Assembly (NCBI GenBank): GCA_964350435.1
Contig: CAYGJS010000008.1
Coordinates: 21,038-85,037 of the forward strand
DNA: 64,000 nt
Source: TMED27 sp964350435
Lineage (GTDB): Bacteria; Pseudomonadota; Alphaproteobacteria; Micavibrionales; Micavibrionaceae
Direction of reading: 5' to 3'
The position numbers were made by a program, and so were the translations under genes. Position 1 is the stretch's first letter. The number at the start of each line of letters is the position of its first letter. Positions 8,008 to 16,273 of this stretch are shown piece after piece. Under the pieces are notes generated by a model. The model saw nothing but the letters and a program-made list of their open reading frames with translations. It searched no databases and was not told where the DNA came from.

Positions 8008-9723
8008 ATGTCTGACACAGCTGCTGCATATCGCGTTCTCGCCCGAAAATACCGCCCACAAAATTTTGATGAACTGATCGGTCAGGACGCTTTGGTGCGT
8101 ACACTGTCCAATGCCATTCAGTCGGGCCGGGTTGCGCATGCGTTTATGCTCACGGGCGTGCGGGGCGTGGGCAAAACCACGACGGCGCGGATTATTGCCA
8201 AGGCTTTGAACTATGTCGGGCCGGACGGCAAGGGCGGGCCGACGACGGGCAGTACCGATGATTGTGCGCTTTGCCGTGCGATTTCCGAAGACCGTCATCC
8301 CGATGTTATTGAGATGGACGCGGCGAGCAATACTGGCGTTGATAATATGCGCGAAATTCTGGACGGGATACGCTATGCGCCCACGGAAGCGCGTTACAAA
8401 GTCTATGTGATCGACGAGGTTCATATGCTGTCCAAGAGTGCGTTTAATGCGCTGCTTAAGACATTGGAAGAGCCGCCCCCGCATGTGAAATTTATTTTTG
8501 CGACGACGGAAATTCGTAAAGTGCCGATTACGGTGCTGTCGCGCTGTCAGCGGTTTGATCTGCGCCGCGTTGACATCCCTACGCTTTCTGGCCATTTCGT
8601 TTCGATTTGCGAGAAAGAAGGGTTCAAGATTGAAGAGGCCGCTGTGGCCATGATAGCGCGGGCGGCGGATGGGTCGGTGCGGGATGGTTTGTCTATTCTC
8701 GATCAGGCGATGGCGCTTTCGGGTGATAAGATATCCGCGCAGAGCGTTGAAGATATGTTGGGCTTAGCGGATCGTGCGCGGAATATGGATTTATTGGAGC
8801 ACGCGCTTTCGGGTGATATGCCCGAGGCTCTGGAGATACTCGATGATCTTTACAGAAGCGGGAGCGATGCGCTGGTGATGATGCAGGATTTGCTGGATTT
8901 GACACATACATTGACGAAGTTTCGCGCTGTGCCTGCAACACAGGATATGAAGCAAAGCATGACGGGCGATCAGGTGGAGCGCGCTGTATCTCTGGCGGCG
9001 CAGCTATCGATGCCGAGCCTGGCGAAAACATGGCAGATCCTGCTTAAAGGTTTAAATGAAGTGCAAAAGGCACCGAATCCTCAGGCGGCTGCGGAGATGG
9101 TGATTATCCGTCTGGCCTATGCGGCCGATTTGCCTGACCCGGCGGAGTTGATGAAGACATTAAAGGATGCGCCGCCTGCGCCTGCCTCTCCTCCTTCAGC
9201 GCCTGTTGGCGGCGGCGGGGGCGCACCAACCGGTCGGTCTGTCGAGGCGGTGAGCGGCCCTGTGGACGCGCCGCGTGGGGGAGGCAGGGGCGGCGGTGAG
9301 CATGCGGCCTTGGCGGTTGCGCCGCATTCTGAACCTTATCAAATTCCTGCTCTCAAGACGCTGGATGATGTTGTGCAGGTTCTGGAGCATGCCAATGAAT
9401 TTTTACTGTCTTCGCAGGTTTATCAGTTTGCGCATTTGGTGAAGCTGGAAGATGGGTTGATTGAGCTTCGCCCGGAAGAAGAAGCCTTGCCGAAATTTAC
9501 TCAGGATTTAGGGACGGCGCTTTCGCGGATTACGGGCAGGCGCTGGATGGTCAGTGTATCAGGCGCACCCGGTCAGCCAACTTTGGCGCAGAAGGCTGCC
9601 GCCGCCGCTGTTGCCGAACTGGACGAGGTCATGAATTTGCCGATTATGAAAGAGGTTTTACGCGTCTTTCCCGAGGCCGTATTAAAGTCTATAAAGCATA
9701 TCGAACCGCAAGAAAAAGGATGA
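8008..9723 (+). CDS. dnaX: DNA polymerase III subunit gamma/tau
   Basis: 571 residues from ATG 8008 (a TTG two codons earlier is an alternative). It is the clamp-loader ATPase of the replicative polymerase. Walker A GVRGVGKTT is at residues 50-58, Walker B is VYVIDEVHML, and the sensor/arginine-finger motif is LSRCQRFDL. The N-terminal zinc module usually has four cysteines; here only one CxxC (CALC) is visible. A low-complexity Gly/Pro/Ala linker (DNA about 9170-9305) separates the ATPase and collar domains from a C-terminal tau-like domain ending near residue 571. No obvious slippery A-tract suggests a frameshifted gamma form. It heads dnaX-ybaB-xth. Confidence 0.95.
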   Translation: MSDTAAAYRVLARKYRPQNFDELIGQDALVRTLSNAIQSGRVAHAFMLTGVRGVGKTTTARIIAKALNYVGPDGKGGPTTGSTDDCALCRAISEDRHPDVIEMDAASNTGVDNMREILDGIRYAPTEARYKVYVIDEVHMLSKSAFNALLKTLEEPPPHVKFIFATTEIRKVPITVLSRCQRFDLRRVDIPTLSGHFVSICEKEGFKIEEAAVAMIARAADGSVRDGLSILDQAMALSGDKISAQSVEDMLGLADRARNMDLLEHALSGDMPEALEILDDLYRSGSDALVMMQDLLDLTHTLTKFRAVPATQDMKQSMTGDQVERAVSLAAQLSMPSLAKTWQILLKGLNEVQKAPNPQAAAEMVIIRLAYAADLPDPAELMKTLKDAPPAPASPPSAPVGGGGGAPTGRSVEAVSGPVDAPRGGGRGGGEHAALAVAPHSEPYQIPALKTLDDVVQVLEHANEFLLSSQVYQFAHLVKLEDGLIELRPEEEALPKFTQDLGTALSRITGRRWMVSVSGAPGQPTLAQKAAAAAVAELDEVMNLPIMKEVLRVFPEAVLKSIKHIEPQEKG

Positions 9724-9729
9724 GCGCCG

Positions 9730-10050
9730 ATGATTAATTTTAAAGAGATGATGCAGCAAGCCCAGCAAATGCAATTCAAGATGCAGGAAATTCAGGAGAA
9801 GCTGAAAGATATTTATGTTGACGGGCAAGCCGGCGGCGGGTTGGTCAAAATCAAGATGTCATGCGCGGGCGTGGTTGCGAAGATTGAGATTGATCCTTCG
9901 ATTGTTAAGGCCGATGACATTGAAACGCTCGAGGATCTTGTGACGGCGGCCATGAACAATGTTAATGACGTTAAGGATGCGCGCATTCAAAGTGAAACCG
10001 AGAGCCTTATGGGTGGTTTGAATTTGCCGGGCGGGAAGCTGCCGTTTTAA
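9730..10050 (+). CDS. ybaB: YbaB/EbfC family nucleoid-associated protein
   Basis: 106 residues. A helical N-terminus rich in Met/Gln (MMQQAQQMQFKMQEIQ) is followed by the DNA-binding beta/turn region (VKIKMSCAGVVAKIEIDPS) and ends NLPGGKLPF, all typical of YbaB. It binds DNA as a dimer. The ATG lies six bases after the dnaX stop, with AAGGA just upstream, so it is co-transcribed with dnaX. In most proteobacteria recR follows ybaB; here it does not, and the stop overlaps the xth start instead. Confidence 0.93.
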   Translation: MINFKEMMQQAQQMQFKMQEIQEKLKDIYVDGQAGGGLVKIKMSCAGVVAKIEIDPSIVKADDIETLEDLVTAAMNNVNDVKDARIQSETESLMGGLNLPGGKLPF

Positions 10051-10838
10051 TGCGGATTGCGACGTGGAATATTAACTCTGTACGCCTCAGGATTGCCTTA
10101 GTGCAAAGGCTCGCTCATGAGGCTGCGCCCGATGTTTTATGCCTTCAGGAAACCAAGACGCCGGATGAACATTTTCCGATCGAGGCGTTGCGCGAGATGG
10201 GATATGTGCATCAGCATTTTACAGGGATGAAGGGCTATAACGGCGTTGCGATTTTGTCGAAATTTCCCATCGATGCGAGGGATGTTCACCACCGCGTCTG
10301 CCGCGAGGATTGCCGCCATATTTCCGTGAGCATTCGAGGCGTCGAGATCCATAATCTGTATATTCCTGCAGGGGGGGATGAGCCGGATATCGAGATCAAT
10401 GATAAATTCGCGCATAAGCTGGATTTTGTCGATGAGATGAGCCGCTGGTTTAAGGATCGCTATACGAATGATCAAAAACTGATTGTGGTTGGGGATTTTA
10501 ACATTGCGCCTTATGAGCATGATGTGTGGTCGAGCAAGCAGCTGACCAAGGTTGTTTCGCATACGCCGATTGAGCGCGAGCGGCTTGCTGTGATGAAGGC
10601 ATCCTTGAACTGGACGGATGCGGCGCGGGAGTTTATCGCCGAGAATGAAAAGGCCTATACGTGGTGGTCCTATCGCAATCGGGATTGGAAGGCATCCAAT
10701 CGCGGGCGAAGGCTCGATCATATTTGGGTAACGCCGCCGCTTAAATCTGCGCTCAAATCTTATGAAGCTCTTACGCATGTGCGCGACTGGCCGCAGCCTT
10801 CCGATCATGTCCCTGTGGTGGTGGATTTTACTTTTTAG
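10050..10838 (+). CDS. xth: Exodeoxyribonuclease III / AP endonuclease (ExoA type)
   Basis: 262 residues of the endonuclease/exonuclease/phosphatase fold. Metal and catalytic motifs are seen in order: ATWNINSVR at the N-terminus, LQETKTPD, GDFNIAPYEHDVW, RLDHIWVT, and the terminal SDHVPVVVDF with the catalytic histidine. It cleaves at abasic sites and degrades 3' ends of duplex DNA. The ATG shares an A with the ybaB stop (TAATG), so translation is coupled. It occupies the place where recR is usually found. Confidence 0.93.
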   Translation: MRIATWNINSVRLRIALVQRLAHEAAPDVLCLQETKTPDEHFPIEALREMGYVHQHFTGMKGYNGVAILSKFPIDARDVHHRVCREDCRHISVSIRGVEIHNLYIPAGGDEPDIEINDKFAHKLDFVDEMSRWFKDRYTNDQKLIVVGDFNIAPYEHDVWSSKQLTKVVSHTPIERERLAVMKASLNWTDAAREFIAENEKAYTWWSYRNRDWKASNRGRRLDHIWVTPPLKSALKSYEALTHVRDWPQPSDHVPVVVDFTF

Positions 10839-10939
10839 ACGCTTACTTTTCCTTTGCAGTGCGTTGCTGCTCTCCTAACGTAGGTTGACTACGTGTTGTC
10901 GTTTGCGCCTGCTGCAAAGAAAAATTAAGGCGCTAAAAT
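10832..10939. repeat. Intergenic palindrome, family 1 copy A
   Basis: The 28-nt outer arms (10832-10859 and 10912-10939) match in inverted orientation at 22 of 28 positions; the left arm contains the xth stop codon. Inside are the family core pieces GTTGCTGCTCTCCTAA and GTCGTTTGCGCCT around a central stem ACGTAG/CTACGT with a 5-base loop. It lies between converging genes, so it may also end transcription in both directions. Confidence 0.8.
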
Positions 10940-10960
10940 ACTTATCCTTTGGGCGATGTC

Positions 10961-11674
10961 TTAGTTTTCGACGTTTCCAGCGGTGATGATACCGGATTTG
11001 AAGTCCTGAACGATGACGGCGAAACCCTTATCGAAGCCGGGATTGACGGGGAAGGCCATGTTCATGGCTTTGCCGTTCCAGCGCATGAGTTTGGTGATTT
11101 TGGTAACGGTATTGCGGTAATGGCTATAGCCGCGTTCATTGGGGGATTGCAGATATTCAAACAGCCAGATATCGGCTTCTTGTGATAGGCCGATACGGGG
11201 GAGTTTGATGTCCAAGTATTGGCCATTTAAGGCTATCTCTACGGGTGAATATTGCAGTGATCCTGCGGTGGATAGGGCTTGGCGGATTTTATCACTGGTC
11301 GTGCCCGTTGTGACGGCGCGGCCATTGACGATCATCATCGGGGTGTAAAGTTGTTTGGTGCCGAGCGCGAGTTTATAGACGCTTTGCCGCGCATCGCAAA
11401 ACGGCGCGGCGAAGATGTCGGTCTTGCGCTGGCGGTTGAAATAGGTGACATGGCAGGACAGGCTGAGAATATTTGGGTTTGATTGCGCCAGTGCATTCAA
11501 AGCGCGATCGGCAGGCGGGCAGGCGGGGCAGCCGCGGCTGGTGAAGAGTTCTATGACCGTGGGCGCGTTTTGTGCCCATGCCGGCATGTTAAAACTGAGC
11601 AGGCTGATAAATAAAGTACCGATCAGTCGGTACTTTATTGTCGTTGTGATGGAGACCAAGGCCTTAAAAATCAC
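10961..11674 (-). CDS. DUF1223 family secreted thioredoxin-like protein
   Basis: About 237 residues from GTG 11674. After a signal peptide (LIGTLFISLLSF, cleavage after PAWA) comes a thioredoxin-like start VIELFTSRGCPACPPADRAL with a CPAC motif, then a conserved body including TPMMIVNGR. This is the DUF1223 pattern; the function is unknown, and periplasmic redox activity is an inference. A TTG at 11704 would also open the frame, but it lies well inside the upstream DUF1674 gene. GTG 11674 overlaps the DUF1674 stop by 11 bases and has AAAGGAC at a good distance, so coupled translation from the GTG is preferred. A 13-bp perfect palindrome lies in its signal-peptide codons. Confidence 0.82.
   Translation of the reverse strand: MIFKALVSITTTIKYRLIGTLFISLLSFNMPAWAQNAPTVIELFTSRGCPACPPADRALNALAQSNPNILSLSCHVTYFNRQRKTDIFAAPFCDARQSVYKLALGTKQLYTPMMIVNGRAVTTGTTSDKIRQALSTAGSLQYSPVEIALNGQYLDIKLPRIGLSQEADIWLFEYLQSPNERGYSHYRNTVTKITKLMRWNGKAMNMAFPVNPGFDKGFAVIVQDFKSGIITAGNVEN
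11610..11639. promoter_or_regulatory. Perfect 13-bp inverted repeat, operator-like
   Basis: AATAAAGTACCGA and its exact complement flank the 4-base centre TCAG. The GTACCGA..TCGGTAC heart resembles operators of TetR-type regulators. It lies inside the signal-peptide codons of the DUF1223 gene, so it could instead be an RNA hairpin or an internal regulatory site. No regulator gene is adjacent. Confidence 0.45.
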
Positions 11675-11834
11675 TACACCGTCCTTTGACTTCCCAATCG
11701 CCAAAGCGCGTGGGTTCTTCTAATCCGGCGTCTTTAAAGCCGCCGATTTCTTTTTCCGCAAGGGTTTTGTCTGCGTTTTCAGAAGCGTTTTTCTTTGGCT
11801 TTTTTGACTCTGTGCTTGGTTTTTTGGTCTTCAT
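11664..11834 (-). CDS. DUF1674 protein, succinate dehydrogenase assembly factor 4 (SDHAF4) family
   Basis: A 56-residue ORF from ATG 11834. A Lys-rich N-terminus (KTKKPSTESKKPKK) leads to the family signature: EIGGFKDAGLEEPTRFGDWE then VKGRCSDF at the very end. The C-terminal ..EPTRYGDWE.KGRC.DF motif defines DUF1674/SDHAF4, which helps assemble the flavinylated subunit of succinate dehydrogenase. In many alphaproteobacteria this gene sits near rsmB, as here. The stop overlaps the GTG start of the DUF1223 gene. It is divergent from the chorismate mutase gene, leaving a 50-base shared upstream region. Confidence 0.85.
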   Translation of the reverse strand: MKTKKPSTESKKPKKNASENADKTLAEKEIGGFKDAGLEEPTRFGDWEVKGRCSDF

Positions 11835-11884
11835 ATAAGATGATGTAGTCCATAGAGATGAATTTGAAAAGAGTTTAAAGCCGA

Positions 11885-12193
11885 ATGTCCGACACTATCC
11901 CAGAGGAATTGCAGAGTTTTCGTGAACAAATTGATGCGCTGGACGCTGAATTGATCGATCTTTTGGCGCGTCGGTTTGAGATTGTGCGCAAAGTCGGGAA
12001 TATGAAGGCAGAGCGCAATATTCCTGTGGTGCAGAGCGATCGGGCGGAATTGGTGAAGGCGCGGAATGAGGCCTTGGCGGTGGAGAAGGACATTCCTGAA
12101 GGGTTTGTTTACCGCGTTTACGAGATGATGATTGATGAGGCGCATGTGATTGAACACGCGATTGCCGATCAAGCGAAGAAGGCGAATTCATGA
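11885..12193 (+). CDS. Chorismate mutase, AroQ type
   Basis: 102 residues, all helical, in the AroQ fold. LRRQID-like FREQIDALDAELIDLLARRFEIVRKVG at the N-terminus supplies the active-site Arg residues, and VYEMMIDEAHVIE lies near the end. It converts chorismate to prephenate for Phe/Tyr synthesis. It is a stand-alone mutase without a fused prephenate dehydratase. The stop overlaps the rsmB ATG (ATGA), so the two are translationally coupled, although the functions are unrelated. Confidence 0.9.
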   Translation: MSDTIPEELQSFREQIDALDAELIDLLARRFEIVRKVGNMKAERNIPVVQSDRAELVKARNEALAVEKDIPEGFVYRVYEMMIDEAHVIEHAIADQAKKANS

Positions 12194-13524
12194 ATATTCC
12201 TGAAGCAGTAGAGTCTGCGCCCGAAAGCGATGGGCTGGCGACGCGCTCGGTTGCACTATCGATTTTGGATGAGGTTTTGCAGCGCAAGCAGCCGCTGGAT
12301 CTGGCGCTGGATTGCAGCGATGCGTTAAAGGCTTTGCCAGTGCGGGATCGCGGGTTTGTGCGCATGGCGGTGGCGACGACTTTGCGGCGGCTCGGGCAGA
12401 TTGATGATTTATTGGGGCGGGCGATTGAAAAGCAGGTTCCGGGGAATGTGACTTTGCTCAATATTTTGCGGCTTGGGGTTACGCAAGTGGCGTTTATGGA
12501 TGTGCCGGATCATGCGGCGGTGGATACGGCTGTACGTCTTGCGGAAGAGCGCGGGATGGAGCGGCAGAAAGCGTTTGTGAACGGCGTTTTGCGCAGTATT
12601 ACGCGGGTGGGGCGTGAGTGGCTGGAGCGGCAAGACGAGGGGCGTTTGAATACGCCCGAATGGCTGCTGAAGCTTTGGATTGCCGATTATGGTATGGGGA
12701 CGGCGGCGCAGATTGCGGCGGCGAATTTGGCCGAGGCGCCGCTTGATATTACGATCAAGGATGAAGCTTCGCGCAATTATTGGGCGAGCCATTTTAAGGC
12801 CACGGAAATGACGACAGGGACGCTGCGGAAGACGGCGGGCGGGAATGTAGCGGAGTTGGAAGGATTTGATGACGGGCATTGGTGGGTGCAGGATGCTTCT
12901 GCGGCTATCCCTGCGAAATTGATGGGAGATGTCGCAGGGCAGAGTGTGATTGATCTTTGCGCTGCGCCCGGTGGGAAGACGTTGCAGCTGGCGGCGATGG
13001 GCGCGAATGTAATTGCGCTCGATCGGTCGGCGCAAAGGCTCAAGCGGTTGGAACAGAATTTGGAGCGTACGGGGCTGGGGCAGCGCGTACAGGTGGTGGC
13101 GGCTGACGGCGCGAGCTGGCGACCAAAGGAGCTTGCGCCCTATATCTTGCTGGATGCGCCGTGTAGCGCGACGGGGACGGTGCGGCGGCATCCCGATGTT
13201 TTGCATTTGAAATCCGAGAAGGATATTGCGGGTTTGCAAGGGGTTCAGGCACGGATATTTGAAAATGCGTTTGAGATGTTGATGGTCGGCGGGGTGCTGA
13301 TTTACTGTACGTGTTCTTTGCAAAAATCCGAAGGGGAGGCGCAAGTGGCGGGCTTGCTGGCCGCGCGCGCCGATGCGATGCGACTTCCTATCACCAAGGC
13401 GGAACTCGGCGGATTTGACGAGGCGATTACCGCGGATGGGGATTTGCGGATTTTGCCGTTTCATCAGGCCGCGCTTGGCGGGATGGACGGGTTTTTCATC
13501 GCGCGGATTACTAAGACTGCTTGA
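12190..13524 (+). CDS. rsmB: 16S rRNA (cytosine-967-C5)-methyltransferase RsmB
   Basis: 444 residues. A NusB-like RNA-binding domain (residues about 20-150) is followed by a Rossmann methyltransferase domain. SAM motif DLCAAPGGKT is near 254, motif IV DAPCSATGT near 322, and the catalytic-cysteine motif YCTCSL near 373. It uses the two-cysteine mechanism of m5C RNA methyltransferases. The start overlaps the chorismate mutase stop. A palindromic repeat begins directly at its 3' end. Confidence 0.94.
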   Translation: MNIPEAVESAPESDGLATRSVALSILDEVLQRKQPLDLALDCSDALKALPVRDRGFVRMAVATTLRRLGQIDDLLGRAIEKQVPGNVTLLNILRLGVTQVAFMDVPDHAAVDTAVRLAEERGMERQKAFVNGVLRSITRVGREWLERQDEGRLNTPEWLLKLWIADYGMGTAAQIAAANLAEAPLDITIKDEASRNYWASHFKATEMTTGTLRKTAGGNVAELEGFDDGHWWVQDASAAIPAKLMGDVAGQSVIDLCAAPGGKTLQLAAMGANVIALDRSAQRLKRLEQNLERTGLGQRVQVVAADGASWRPKELAPYILLDAPCSATGTVRRHPDVLHLKSEKDIAGLQGVQARIFENAFEMLMVGGVLIYCTCSLQKSEGEAQVAGLLAARADAMRLPITKAELGGFDEAITADGDLRILPFHQAALGGMDGFFIARITKTA

Positions 13525-13525
13525 T

Positions 13526-13627
13526 AATTTCACCGAATGAGTGCGTCAGGCTGGCGTCGCGCTGTACTCACGTACTAAAAGTACGCTGCGTGCAGCTTGC
13601 TTTGCCTTCCTGCTCCTCGATGAAATT
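13526..13627. repeat. Intergenic palindrome, family 1 copy B
   Basis: Arms AATTTCACCGA (13526-13536) and TCGATGAAATT (13617-13627) pair with one mismatch, just after the rsmB stop. The centre is CACGTAC-TAAAA-GTACGCTG, and the flanks resemble copy C (TGTACTCACGTA.., CTGCGTGCAGCT). It is the most diverged copy. Confidence 0.65.
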
Positions 13628-13935
13628 CTCTGCGCTTTCGATTCTGGGTTTTTTTCGTTTCGCGACTTTCCTGGTTGGTGGTGCATGGCGGGCGCCCGTT
13701 TTATGCGCGTATCCGTTGGTGGCCATTATTGCTGGCGCAGGATTTACAAGATGCTGGATTTTGCACCCGACCGGCGATGTTTGCGTATAATGACGCGAGA
13801 TCGATCTTGGGTTTATAAGTAGGATATAATTCCTATTTTGTCAAGTGTTTTTATGTCAGGACAAGGGTAGCTTTGCATATTCATAAATGCTAAATTGTGA
13901 GTATATGATTTGCTCTTCAACGAGAATGCCGCCGT
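13628..13935. other. Intergenic region before rpe
   Basis: About 300 bases with no convincing gene. Short open frames here have no ribosome site and begin inside the repeat. The last 130 bases are AT-rich (TAGGATATAATTCC around 13822-13835, TGTGAGTATATGAT near 13897), so the rpe promoter is probably here, but no single site can be fixed. Confidence 0.4.
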
Positions 13936-14592
13936 ATGTCTTCGCCCGTGAAAATTGCTCCGTCTATTTTATCTTCGAACTTTGCCGAATTGGGTGAGGA
14001 CATTCGCCGCATTGATGCGGCGGGGGCGGATTACATTCATATTGATGTGATGGACGGGCATTTTGTGCCGAATTTGACGTTTGGTGCGCCGGTGGTCAAG
14101 GCTATTCGGTCTTATACAAAAAAGCCGTTCGATGTGCATTTGATGGTTGCGCCGGTTGATCCGTTGATTAAAGATTTTGTGGATGCGGGCAGTGATATTA
14201 TCACCGCGCATGTTGAGGCGGGACCGCATTTGCATAGGACGTTGCAGGCGATTAAGGCGCATGGGGTTCGGTGCGGCGTTTCGCTTAACCCTGCGACGCC
14301 GATTGAGAGCATTTCGCATGTTATGGACATGGTCGATTTGATTTTGATTATGACGGTCAATCCCGGTTTTGGCGGGCAGAGTTTTATTCCGCTGCTTCAT
14401 AAGATTTCTCAAGCGCGGGAGATGATTACGGCTACGGGGCGTGAGATTGATCTTGAGATTGACGGCGGGGTAAACCCGCAGACCGCCAAGGATTGTATTT
14501 CTGCCGGAGCCAATGTTTTGGTTGCGGGGACTGCTGTGTTTAAAGACGGGCCTTCGGGCTACGCAAAGAATATTTCTGCTCTGCGTTCGTAG
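13936..14592 (+). CDS. rpe: Ribulose-phosphate 3-epimerase
   Basis: 218 residues, TIM barrel. N-terminal KIAPSILSSNFAELGEDI, the metal and catalytic motif HIDVMDGHFVPNLTFG (residues about 34-49), HLMV, MTVNPGFGGQSF and the phosphate-binding DGGVNPQTA are all present and in order. It interconverts ribulose-5-P and xylulose-5-P in the pentose phosphate pathway. It has the normal length. The rsmB-rpe-heparinase order is one I associate with alphaproteobacteria. Confidence 0.96.
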   Translation: MSSPVKIAPSILSSNFAELGEDIRRIDAAGADYIHIDVMDGHFVPNLTFGAPVVKAIRSYTKKPFDVHLMVAPVDPLIKDFVDAGSDIITAHVEAGPHLHRTLQAIKAHGVRCGVSLNPATPIESISHVMDMVDLILIMTVNPGFGGQSFIPLLHKISQAREMITATGREIDLEIDGGVNPQTAKDCISAGANVLVAGTAVFKDGPSGYAKNISALRS

Positions 14593-14623
14593 GGACGGTT
14601 TTTTATTGATCGAAGGGGGCCGC

Positions 14624-16255
14624 ATGCGGCTTACAATTTTTAACGCATTGCGCAATCGCGCAAGCCATATGGCCGCGAACAGTCTCTTTTATAATTGGAG
14701 TCTGCGCGGGGACGTGCCTGATCGGTTGATCGTTAAGCCCGTGGATATGTGGCCGGGGAATGCGGAATATGGGCAGCTTATTTTCGATGGGCAGATGCCC
14801 GGGCATTATAGCCATGAGGATTTACACGGGTTTGTATGGCTTCGGGATTTGCGAAGGCTGGCGCGGAGTTCTGGCGGATCGGGTGTATGTGTGCGTCGGC
14901 ATGCGCGGCATACGATACAAAGCTGGATTGAGCGGTATGGTGTTTGGGACGCGCAGAGCTGGGACGCCGGGGTTTGCGGGCAGCGGATTGCGATGTGGAT
15001 TAGCGGGCATGAGTTTTATGCCGATCAGGCGGGGATTGTTTGCCCCGATGAGATTGAGGATTTACACGAATTTGAAGATGCGCTGTTTGATTCCATAGCG
15101 CGGCAGGCACGGCATATTTCGCGGGTGTTTTCGCAGAAAGGGAAATGTTCGCCGATTGGGCGGCTGCAGGCTTGTAAAGGTTTGCTGTATGCGGGGCTTG
15201 CGTTTGAGGGGTGTGAGGCTTGGGTGGAGCAGGCGCTGGATGTGCTTTTGCGCGAGATTGATTTGCAGATATCGGGGGATGGGTCGCATCGGTCGCGCAG
15301 CCCCGAGCAGCTTAAGAAGGTGCTTATGATTTTGCTGGATGTCCGTATGGGGTTGAGCGCGGGGGATTATCCGCTGCCGGATAAAATTCAGCATGCGATT
15401 GACCGGATGGGGCCTGCGCTGCGGTTCTTCCGTAATAGCGATAAGGGGCTTTGTGTTTTTCAGGGCGCGCAGCAGGGGCGTGAGGATGTTCTGGATATGA
15501 TTTTTACGCAGAGCGGGGTGCGGGGGAAGGTGATGAAGTCTCTGCCGAGCGCGGGGTATGAGCGGGTTACGCTGGGGCGTACGTCGCTGGTTATGGATTG
15601 CGGGCGCGCGCCGGAGCGGGAATTTGATGCGTTTGCGCACGCTGCGCCGTTGGCGTTTGAGATGAGTTATGGCCGGGAGCGGGTGTTCGTGAATTGCGGG
15701 ACGCACCCTTCAGATGAGAGCTGGCGGGAGGCTTTGCGCGGGACGGCCGCGCATAATACGCTTATACTTGGGCATCGGAATGCGTGTGAAATTCGTGAGG
15801 ATGGGCATTTTGCGCGGCGGGCGGATAAGGTGAGCGCAACGCGGGAGGAGAGTAAATCTGCGGTTTTGCTGGAGGGGCAGCATAATGGGTATGAGCGTTT
15901 GAATGGCTATACGCATCGGCGCAGGCTGTACGTGTCGGATCAGGGGCATGATGTACGCGGCGAAGATTATATTTGTTCGCAGATTGCGCCAGCGAAGCCG
16001 ATTGATATTGCGGTGAGGTTTCATTTGCATCCGCGGGTGATGGTGTCGCTTATTCGGGATGGGCAGGAGGCGCTTTTGCGTTTGCCGGGCGGGACGGGAT
16101 GGCGGTTCACGTTTTCGGCCGGATTTTTGTCATTGGAGGAGAGTGTTTATTTGGGTGAAGGGACGGAAGCCCGCAAGAGTAAACAAATGGTTATTTATGG
16201 ACAAACACGTGAGAAAAAAGCAAAAATTAAATGGTCCTGTCAAAAAGAGGGCTAA
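14624..16255 (+). CDS. Heparinase II/III family protein
   Basis: 543 residues from ATG 14624, which follows GAAGGGGG; the longer frame from 14513 lies inside rpe and is not used. The N-terminal helical toroid-like part (about 30-300) is followed by a beta-sandwich region with FAHAAPLAFEMSYGRERVFVN and the family string HNTLILG, then DYICSQ. The family includes polysaccharide lyases, but alphaproteobacterial members beside rpe/rsmB have no known substrate. Its location suggests a cell-surface glycan role, which is inference. In other alphaproteobacteria purH often follows; here it does not. Confidence 0.82.
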   Translation: MRLTIFNALRNRASHMAANSLFYNWSLRGDVPDRLIVKPVDMWPGNAEYGQLIFDGQMPGHYSHEDLHGFVWLRDLRRLARSSGGSGVCVRRHARHTIQSWIERYGVWDAQSWDAGVCGQRIAMWISGHEFYADQAGIVCPDEIEDLHEFEDALFDSIARQARHISRVFSQKGKCSPIGRLQACKGLLYAGLAFEGCEAWVEQALDVLLREIDLQISGDGSHRSRSPEQLKKVLMILLDVRMGLSAGDYPLPDKIQHAIDRMGPALRFFRNSDKGLCVFQGAQQGREDVLDMIFTQSGVRGKVMKSLPSAGYERVTLGRTSLVMDCGRAPEREFDAFAHAAPLAFEMSYGRERVFVNCGTHPSDESWREALRGTAAHNTLILGHRNACEIREDGHFARRADKVSATREESKSAVLLEGQHNGYERLNGYTHRRRLYVSDQGHDVRGEDYICSQIAPAKPIDIAVRFHLHPRVMVSLIRDGQEALLRLPGGTGWRFTFSAGFLSLEESVYLGEGTEARKSKQMVIYGQTREKKAKIKWSCQKEG

Positions 16256-16273
16256 GGTTTTAGAGTAGTAGGG

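Noticed and set aside
13541..13822. 93-codon open frame after rsmB
   Set aside because: It begins inside palindrome copy B, has no ribosome site, and the protein has no sensible features.
14513..14623. N-terminal extension of the heparinase-like protein
   Set aside because: It overlaps the end of rpe in another frame; ATG 14624 has a good ribosome site.
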